A stretch of DNA of 9,351 bases, taken from the NCBI GenBank assembly GCA_028717325.1, contig JAQUOB010000027.1:1250-10600 (forward strand), given 5' to 3'. The DNA comes from Candidatus Margulisiibacteriota bacterium. Lineage in GTDB: Bacteria > Margulisbacteria > WOR-1 > O2-12-FULL-45-9 > XYB2-FULL-48-7. This document shows positions 1 to 4,965 of the stretch, piece by piece; position 1 is the stretch's first letter, and each line of letters opens with the position of its first letter. The notes below the pieces were generated by a model that saw only the letters and a program-made list of their open reading frames with translations, did not search any database and was not told where the DNA came from. Position numbers and translations under genes: made by a program.

Positions 1-369
1 GGGCTGGCGAAGAACACCGATTGGCCGCACGGCCTCTACGTTAAGGGCAGCCTGGCCCCGGCCGATTGGCTTAACCTGACGGTCCAGCGGGTCGGCACCC
101 AGTACCGCCGGCAGTTCAATTACAATATTTTTGACGTCTTTGACCGGGACCTGGCCGACGGCTCAACGAGCGCCGGGCTTGAGTTCAACAAAGACATTAA
201 TTCGGACTGGTTCGTCAAAGCGACCGGCGATTATACCAGGCCGGCCGATATAACCACGACCAGTTTTCATCTGGGCAGGAATTTCGGCACCAGCGCGTCA
301 TGGGAATTGGTTTATCAAACCTATGACGCTGCGCGCTCTTTGGGGCTAAGGTCGAGTTTTAGTTTGTAG
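1..369 (+). CDS. C-terminal part of a probable outer-membrane beta-barrel protein (5' end outside window)
   Basis: Frame 1 is open from the first base to a TAG at 367-369, giving the last 122 residues of a protein. The fragment has no long hydrophobic helix. It is rich in Tyr, Trp, Phe, Asp, Thr and Gly, with alternating polar and apolar residues in short stretches (for example LYVKGSLAPADWLNLTVQRV and SWELVYQTYDAARSLGLRSS), the look of amphipathic strands of an outer-membrane barrel. It ends in SSFSL rather than the usual terminal Phe. The next gene downstream is also an outer-membrane barrel, and codon and base use look the same. I cannot name the family from the C-terminus alone; a surface or exopolysaccharide-associated barrel is possible. 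The reading frame is secure, the function is inference. Confidence 0.7.
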   Translation, partial: GLAKNTDWPHGLYVKGSLAPADWLNLTVQRVGTQYRRQFNYNIFDVFDRDLADGSTSAGLEFNKDINSDWFVKATGDYTRPADITTTSFHLGRNFGTSASWELVYQTYDAARSLGLRSSFSL

Positions 370-371
370 AC

Positions 372-400
372 TTGAACTTAAGCCGCTGAATTGCTATACT
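372..400 (+). promoter_or_regulatory. Sigma70-type promoter of the SLH porin gene, extended -10
   Basis: TTGAAC at 372-377 is a 5/6 match to the -35 consensus. It is followed by exactly 17 bp and TATACT at 395-400 (5/6 to TATAAT). The TG of an extended -10 lies one base upstream at 392-393. The predicted start of transcription is near G407, so the ATG at 417 would have a leader of about 10 nt. It begins just 2 bp after the stop of the upstream gene. Confidence 0.75.
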
Positions 401-416
401 ATTTTTGGGTTATTAT

Positions 417-1880
417 ATGAAAAAAGCGCTGTTCGGCTTGATAATTTTGCTGGTTGCGGCCGGTTACACCCTGGCTCAAGAGCCCGGCAACCCAACAGTT
501 GTTGGGAAGATGGGCCTGTCGCAGATCAGATTAAAAGACGTGCCCGATGATCACTGGGCGGCCTCGGCCGTCTACGATCTTGTCAAGTTAGGCGTGACCA
601 AAGGTTATCCCGACGGGACTTATCGCGGAGACAAACCGATCAACCGTTACGAAACGGCGATCTTTTTATCGAAACTGGCCAAGGCGGTCGCGGGCGACGA
701 CATCAAGGCGGACATCAAGGCCCTGCGGGACCAGCTGGTCGAGATAAAAACCGCGTCGAAAGAGGCCCTCAGGCTCAAAGGCAATTATGAGGGCGACTGG
801 AAAGGGGGCAACGTCCTTTCCAAGCCTGTGCCGGGATCGGTCAAGGCCAGTGCGGCCAACTACCGGCTGATCATGACGGCCGAGAAAGACCTGGCCGAGA
901 ACGCGAACGTCAAGATAAACCTTGACACGATGGATTTCGGTTTTTTTGACGACGGCACCAAAAATTTTCCCGGCAAAGGCGCGCTGGCCTCCGAATTGCT
1001 GGACATCGAATCAAATATCAGGTTGAGTTCTCCGGGCGCTATCTTTAACGATCCCGTGGACCTTAAGTTGACTTACGGGCCGGGCGCCAAACAGCATGTT
1101 GCCGATCCGACTAATGCCTTTCCGAGCGAAGTCGGGGTCATCTACAAGCGGCCGGACACCGGCGTTGCCGCCTCGACCAAATTATTCGGCGCCGACGTGA
1201 TCGGCGGCTACCGGTCGGTTCAGGGAACAACTCTGGACGCGACCGGCCGGATCAATAGCGGCTGGCTGTCGGGTACGATCAGTTATACGCTGGAAAAGTT
1301 CCTGCTTTTAAATTCGCTGAAAGTCGGTTTTACCGGTGATTACATATCACACGGCTCGTTTTCCACTACCGACCGGAGCGTCAGGACCAAATTCGATGTT
1401 TCGGCGCCTCTGGGCGACAAGGCCGAAGCTTCGACGACCGTGGCGCTCGGCAAAACGACCAGTCAAATGATGGTCAAGGGATCGGTTTCGTTGAAAGATC
1501 CCCTCGATACCGGCACGGTGATCACGATCCAGGCGGCCAAGATCGGGGCTGAATATATCGACCGGACTTTTGTCGCCCAACAGGTCGATCTGGCCGGGCT
1601 GGACGGCTTTGACCGCCCCCTGGAAAACGGCACGGTCAACCTGGGCGGCCAGTTGGTCCAGACCGTTTCCGACCGGACCAAATTGATCGGAAAAGGCGAC
1701 ATCCGCCTGGCCGGCGACTATAAATATCAAGGCGATAAAGCCAGGTTAACCGCCCAGGGTGGCATCGAATACAATCTGGCGCCCAACGTTAATTTGGATG
1801 CCGCTTACCGTGTCCATCAGGACAAAAGCACCGGCGACACCTCCGACCTGGCCGCCGTCGGTTTAATGTACAGGTTTTAA
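417..1880 (+). CDS. SLH-domain outer-membrane beta-barrel protein (OmpM/porin-like)
   Basis: This 487-residue protein probably forms a channel in the outer membrane and anchors that membrane to the cell wall. A signal peptide (MKK, then a hydrophobic core to about residue 20 ending in TLA) is followed by one SLH domain at about 39-90 with the motifs DVPDDHWA, GYPDGTYRG and INRYETA. A short charged alpha-helical linker follows at about 94-118. The rest is helix-poor, strand-like and ends in YRF, the terminal Phe typical of barrels handled by the BAM machinery. SLH domains of this class (OmpM, Slp, SomA) bind secondary cell-wall modifications on peptidoglycan. I chose ATG 417; an in-frame TTG at 405 would lie upstream of the predicted transcription start. 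No Shine-Dalgarno is visible, and the start sits in the context TTATTATATG. No terminator follows, and birA begins 11 nt later. Confidence 0.85.
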   Translation: MKKALFGLIILLVAAGYTLAQEPGNPTVVGKMGLSQIRLKDVPDDHWAASAVYDLVKLGVTKGYPDGTYRGDKPINRYETAIFLSKLAKAVAGDDIKADIKALRDQLVEIKTASKEALRLKGNYEGDWKGGNVLSKPVPGSVKASAANYRLIMTAEKDLAENANVKINLDTMDFGFFDDGTKNFPGKGALASELLDIESNIRLSSPGAIFNDPVDLKLTYGPGAKQHVADPTNAFPSEVGVIYKRPDTGVAASTKLFGADVIGGYRSVQGTTLDATGRINSGWLSGTISYTLEKFLLLNSLKVGFTGDYISHGSFSTTDRSVRTKFDVSAPLGDKAEASTTVALGKTTSQMMVKGSVSLKDPLDTGTVITIQAAKIGAEYIDRTFVAQQVDLAGLDGFDRPLENGTVNLGGQLVQTVSDRTKLIGKGDIRLAGDYKYQGDKARLTAQGGIEYNLAPNVNLDAAYRVHQDKSTGDTSDLAAVGLMYRF

Positions 1881-1891
1881 CTTCTACTTTC

Positions 1892-2440
1892 TTGATCATC
1901 GGCAGAAAAATAATTCATTATAAAGAGATCGGTTCGACCAGCGACGAAGCGCGCCGTCTGGTCGGCCAGGGCGAGGGCGAAGGCCTGGTCGTTGTCGCCG
2001 ACAAGCAGGCGCGGGGCCGGGGCAAACCGGGCAGCGGCTGGTTTTCTCCGGCCGGCAATCTTTACCTGTCGGTTATCGTCAAGCCCTATAAAAATCCTGC
2101 AGAGCTCGCGCCGATCACTTTACTGGCCGCGCTGGCGGCCCGGGCGGCCCTGATCCGCCTGTCAAAACTGCCTGTCGTTATCAAATGGCCCAATGATCTG
2201 CGGATCCGCGGGAAAAAAGTTGGGGGTATTTTGACGGAGCGCCTGCCTTCCGGCTTTGTGATCATCGGTCTCGGCTTGAACATCAACATGGACAAACGCG
2301 CTTGGCCGAAAGAGATAAAAGGGAGCGCCACATCTTTAAAGCTCGAAGCGAAAAAGAAATTTTCCCTGAAAAAATGCCTCGGCACGCTCCTCGAGGAGCT
2401 TGATCGCGAGTATCTTGCCTATCTGGCGAAAGTTTGGTAA
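1892..2440 (+). CDS. birA: Biotin--[acetyl-CoA-carboxylase] ligase, short form without C-terminal domain
   Basis: The cytoplasmic enzyme activates biotin to biotinyl-5'-AMP and transfers it to a lysine of biotin carboxyl carrier protein (acetyl-CoA carboxylase and relatives). The 182-residue product has the catalytic-domain signatures: GSTSDEA near the N-terminus, the biotinyl-AMP loop GRGKPGSGW at 42-50, KWPND at 98-102, KVGGIL at 109-114 and GLGLNIN at 126-132. There is no N-terminal helix-turn-helix, so it is a class I ligase that should not act as a repressor. It stops right after the helix matching the end of the catalytic domain (YLAYLAKVW), so the small SH3-like C-terminal domain of about 45 residues is absent. 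The TTG start at 1892 gives the expected family N-terminus, but no Shine-Dalgarno is visible. It sits 11 nt after the SLH gene and 10 nt before aroH. Confidence 0.88.
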   Translation: MIIGRKIIHYKEIGSTSDEARRLVGQGEGEGLVVVADKQARGRGKPGSGWFSPAGNLYLSVIVKPYKNPAELAPITLLAALAARAALIRLSKLPVVIKWPNDLRIRGKKVGGILTERLPSGFVIIGLGLNINMDKRAWPKEIKGSATSLKLEAKKKFSLKKCLGTLLEELDREYLAYLAKVW

Positions 2441-2450
2441 CATTTATTAT

Positions 2451-2810
2451 ATGGCTTTAAGAGGGATCAGGGGCGCGATCACCGTGGCCGCTAACACAAA
2501 AGAAGAGATTTTGGCGGCGACCAGGGAGCTGCTGGAACAGCTGATCCGGGAAAATTCTCTGCAAACGGATGAGATCGCTTCCGCTCTTTTTTCCACGACC
2601 GAGGGCTTAAACGCCGAGTTTCCCGCCGTCGCCGCGCGCGAACTGGGCTGGACCGAGGTGCCGCTCCTCTGCATGCGGGAGATCGACGTGCCGGGCAGTC
2701 TGCGCAATTGCATCCGCGTCCTCATTCACGTCAATACCGAAAAAAAGCAGACGGCCATGAAGCACGTTTACCTGCGCCAGGCCAAAAGCTTGAGGAGGCC
2801 TACCGGATGA
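2451..2810 (+). CDS. aroH: Chorismate mutase, AroH type (monofunctional)
   Basis: This enzyme converts chorismate to prephenate, the branch step to phenylalanine and tyrosine. The 119-residue protein follows the Bacillus subtilis AroH pattern end to end: LRGIRGAITV at the N-terminus (the family's first catalytic Arg), FPAVAARELGW in the middle, CMREIDVPGSL (catalytic Glu), NCIRVLIHV (catalytic Arg) and KHVYLRQAKSLR (catalytic Tyr). Length is close to the usual 120-127. It should form the AroH trimer with active sites between subunits, unlike the helical AroQ fold. The ATG at 2451 is the natural family start; an upstream in-frame TTG at 2400 would extend the gene into birA. No Shine-Dalgarno precedes it, and the context TTATTATATG is identical to that of the SLH gene. 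Its stop overlaps the aroF start in an ATGA, so the two are translationally coupled. Confidence 0.93.
   Translation: MALRGIRGAITVAANTKEEILAATRELLEQLIRENSLQTDEIASALFSTTEGLNAEFPAVAARELGWTEVPLLCMREIDVPGSLRNCIRVLIHVNTEKKQTAMKHVYLRQAKSLRRPTG
2792..2798 (+). promoter_or_regulatory. Shine-Dalgarno of aroF inside the aroH coding region
   Basis: GAGGAGG lies 8 nt upstream of the ATG at 2807. It fixes that ATG as the start, rather than an upstream in-frame codon at 2708, and supports coupled translation with aroH. Confidence 0.8.
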
Positions 2811-3826
2811 TCATCATCATGAAGCCGGACGCGACCAAAGAACAGATCGGCTTGGTCGCGGAGAAACTGAAAAAGCACGGCTTTGGCGTCCATCTTTCGC
2901 CGGGCGCGGAACGGACCGTGATCGGCGCGATCGGCGACAAATCGGCGATCCAGCTTGAATCCATCCAGATGATGCCTGGCGTTTCCGAGATCGTCCCCAT
3001 CCGTAAACCTTACAAGCTGGTCAGCCGCGAATTCCAGAAAGCGGATACGATCGTTGAGCTAGCCGGTGGTGTCCGGATCGGCGCCGGGCAAAAGATCGCC
3101 GTGATGGCTGGTCCGTGTTCAGTTGAAGGCGAACGGGAATTTATGGAGGCGGCCGAAGCGGTTAAACAGGCTGGCGCGAATGTTTTACGCGGCGGTGCTT
3201 TCAAACCGCGCACTTCGCCCTATGCCTTTCAAGGCCTGGGGGAACAAGGGCTCAAGTTTATGGCCAAGGCGCGCGAGCGGACCGGACTGCCGTTCGTCAC
3301 CGAAGTCATGGACACCCGTGACGTGGAATTGGTCGCCAAATACGCCGACATGCTGCAGATCGGCGCGCGGAACATGGCTAATTTTAATTTATTGAAAGAA
3401 GTTGGCAAAACTAAAAAGCCGATCTTGCTGAAACGAGGTCCCGGCTCAACTATTCAGGAGTGGCTGATGTCGGCCGAATATGTTCTTTCGGAGGGGAACA
3501 AACAGGTCGTCTTGTGTGAACGCGGGATCAGGACCTTTGAAACAGCGACCAGAAATACCCTCGACCTCAATGCCGTCCCGGTCGTGAAGAAATTGACCCA
3601 TCTGCCGATCATTGTCGATCCCAGCCACGGGACGGGGGAATGGGACCTGGTCCCGGCCATGGCCAGGGCGGGTCTTGCCGCCGGGGCCGACGGCTTGATG
3701 ATCGAGGTCCACCCGCGGCCGGACGAAGCGATGAGCGACGGCGCCCAGTCGCTTAAACCGGATACATTTCAGAAGCTGATGGCCGAGTTGAAGGCAGTGG
3801 CGGCGGCAGTTGGGCGTCGATTATAG
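2807..3826 (+). CDS. aroF: 3-deoxy-7-phosphoheptulonate (DAHP) synthase, type I-beta with N-terminal ferredoxin-like domain
   Basis: The enzyme condenses phosphoenolpyruvate and erythrose-4-phosphate to DAHP, the first step of the shikimate pathway. The 339-residue protein has an N-terminal ferredoxin-like regulatory domain at about 1-66 (MIIIMKPDAT start), as in Thermotoga-type enzymes inhibited by Tyr/Phe, and then the TIM barrel. Signatures are AGPCSVEGE (101-109), RGGAFKPRTSPYAFQGLG (128-145), TEVMD (165-169), IGARNMANF (185-193), LLKRG (207-211), LCERGIRTFE (236-245), DPSHGTG (271-277) and EVHPRPDEAMSDGAQSL (300-316). The expected metal ligands are Cys104, His274, Glu300 and Asp311, all present. 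Two positions differ from the form I remember as usual: Ala191 where Gln is common (RNMQNF) and Pro212-Gly213 after KRG. Its last 74 bp overlap the end of hflX on the other strand. Coupling with aroH suggests coordinated aromatic amino acid supply. Confidence 0.95.
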   Translation: MIIIMKPDATKEQIGLVAEKLKKHGFGVHLSPGAERTVIGAIGDKSAIQLESIQMMPGVSEIVPIRKPYKLVSREFQKADTIVELAGGVRIGAGQKIAVMAGPCSVEGEREFMEAAEAVKQAGANVLRGGAFKPRTSPYAFQGLGEQGLKFMAKARERTGLPFVTEVMDTRDVELVAKYADMLQIGARNMANFNLLKEVGKTKKPILLKRGPGSTIQEWLMSAEYVLSEGNKQVVLCERGIRTFETATRNTLDLNAVPVVKKLTHLPIIVDPSHGTGEWDLVPAMARAGLAAGADGLMIEVHPRPDEAMSDGAQSLKPDTFQKLMAELKAVAAAVGRRL

Positions 3827-4898
3827 CCAGTAGTTCCGTCAGTCCCTGTTTTTCTAAGGCCGAGATAGTTACCGCGGGCTGATATTTTTTTAGAACTTTT
3901 TTAGGCAACGGCTTCTTTAATAAGTCAATTTTATTAAATACCGTTATCATCGGTTTGGTAATGCTTTTCAGCTCCTCAAGCACCTGATAGACCGCCGAGA
4001 TCTGCTCTTCAAATTCGGGGTTTGAGCCGTCAACGACATGGATGAGCAGATCGGCTTCGGTCACTTCTTCCAAGGTCGCCGCGAAAGCAGCGACCAGCGT
4101 ATGGGGCAGCTTTTGAATAAAGCCGACGGTGTCGGTGACCAGGACAACCCGGCTTGAAGGCAGGTACAAGCGGCGGGTGGTGGGGTCAAGCGTGGCAAAG
4201 AGTTTATTTTCGACCAGAACCCCGGCCCGGGTCAGAGCATTTAATAAAGTTGATTTTCCCGCATTGGTATAACCGACGATCGCCGCGACCGGCAGGCGGC
4301 TGCTGCGTCTTTTTTCCCTTTTCAAGTGGCGTTCTTGCCTGACATTTTCCAGGATTTTTTTTAGCTCCGCGATCCTTGACCTGATCAAACGCCGGTCAGA
4401 CTCCAGCTTGGTTTCACCCGGGCCGCGGGTGCCGATGCCGCCGCCCAATCGCGACATCGAGGCGCCGTGGCCGGTGAGATGGGTCAGGCGGAATTCCGAT
4501 TGGGCGAGTTCGACCTGGAGCTTGCCTTCGCGGCTCCTGGCGTGCCGGGCGAAAATATCGAGGATCAGCTCGGTGCGGCCAATGACTTTGAGGCCCAATT
4601 CTTTTTCGAGGTTCCTGGTTTGCGCGGGGCTCAGCTCGTGGTCAAAAATGACGAGGTTGGCGCGGACCGAGGCGCAGAGCGCTTTTAATTCCTCGATCTT
4701 GCCGGAGCCGATAAAAAAGGTCGGGTCCGGTTTATCGCGTTTCTGGACCAGCGAGCCGACGACGACGGCGCCCGCTGTCTCAGCCAGTTTGCCGAGTTCT
4801 GCCAGAAAATGATTTTCACGCTGGAATTCGATGCCGACCAGGACCGCTTTTTCGGCGGGAGAAACCACGTCAGACGAGTCGAAACCTTGAGATTTCAT
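3753..4898 (-). CDS. hflX: GTPase HflX
   Basis: HflX binds 50S subunits and splits stalled or stress-inactivated ribosomes in a GTP-dependent way. The 381-residue protein has the HflX N-terminal domain (FFIGSGKIEELK at 61-72, FDHELSPAQTRNLE at 85-98, DIFARHARSREGKLQVELAQ at 114-133), the glycine-rich linker GIGTRGPGETKLESDRR (154-170), a charged helical hairpin and then the G domain: G1 GYTNAGKST (209-217), G3 DTVGF (256-260), G4 NKID (322-325), G5 SAL (346-348). The last 20 or so residues are Pro/Ser-rich, without clear domain character, and are encoded inside the antisense 3' end of aroF. The ATG at 4898 is the only sensible start, but no Shine-Dalgarno precedes it. A -10 hexamer ends 7 bp upstream, so the mRNA is predicted to be leaderless or to have about a 1-nt leader. 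Confidence 0.95.
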   Translation of the reverse strand: MKSQGFDSSDVVSPAEKAVLVGIEFQRENHFLAELGKLAETAGAVVVGSLVQKRDKPDPTFFIGSGKIEELKALCASVRANLVIFDHELSPAQTRNLEKELGLKVIGRTELILDIFARHARSREGKLQVELAQSEFRLTHLTGHGASMSRLGGGIGTRGPGETKLESDRRLIRSRIAELKKILENVRQERHLKREKRRSSRLPVAAIVGYTNAGKSTLLNALTRAGVLVENKLFATLDPTTRRLYLPSSRVVLVTDTVGFIQKLPHTLVAAFAATLEEVTEADLLIHVVDGSNPEFEEQISAVYQVLEELKSITKPMITVFNKIDLLKKPLPKKVLKKYQPAVTISALEKQGLTELLAIIDAQLPPPLPSTRPSASEMYPV

Positions 4899-4905
4899 TT
4901 ATGCT

Positions 4906-4914
4906 ATTATAACA
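4906..4914 (-). promoter_or_regulatory. Extended -10 promoter of hflX
   Basis: On the minus strand this reads TGTTATAAT, a perfect TATAAT (4911 down to 4906) with the extended -10 TG. Seven bases (AGCATAA) separate it from the hflX ATG, so transcription should begin at or 1 nt before the start codon. No good -35 is seen: at 17-bp spacing the hexamer is AATTAT. Confidence 0.65.
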
Positions 4915-4924
4915 CGAATGATTA

Positions 4925-4933
4925 TGTTATAAT
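4925..4933 (+). promoter_or_regulatory. Extended -10 promoter of the pilB-pilC operon
   Basis: TGTTATAAT has TATAAT at 4928-4933 and TG at 4925-4926. The predicted transcription start is near 4940, leaving a leader of about 26 nt that contains the Shine-Dalgarno GGAGAGGA (4951-4958) 7 nt before the ATG at 4966. At 17-bp spacing the -35 position (4905-4910, TATTAT) falls on the hflX -10. Confidence 0.6.
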
Positions 4934-4965
4934 TTCGCAGGAAAAACCCCGGAGAGGAAAATCAA

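Larger units (their letters stand above)
4906..4933. repeat. Perfect 9-bp inverted repeat at the hflX/pilB divergent promoters
   Basis: ATTATAACA (4906-4914) and TGTTATAAT (4925-4933) are exact reverse complements around a 10-bp spacer. Each arm is the extended -10 of one of the two divergent genes. The symmetry can be explained by the two promoters alone, but it would also suit a dimeric regulator. Confidence 0.85.

Noticed and set aside
405..416. In-frame TTG start at 405 giving four extra residues before the SLH protein's signal peptide
   Set aside because: It lies upstream of the predicted transcription start near 407 and disrupts the classical MKK signal-peptide N-terminus; ATG 417 is better.
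2435..2443. TGGTAACAT as an extended -10 promoter giving a leaderless aroH
   Set aside because: Only a 4/6 match to TATAAT with no -35, and it spans the birA stop codon; too weak to list as a feature, kept only as a possibility in a finding.
2708..2806. Upstream in-frame start extending DAHP synthase by 33 residues
   Set aside because: The extension lies within aroH, has no family similarity, and a good Shine-Dalgarno sits 8 nt before ATG 2807.
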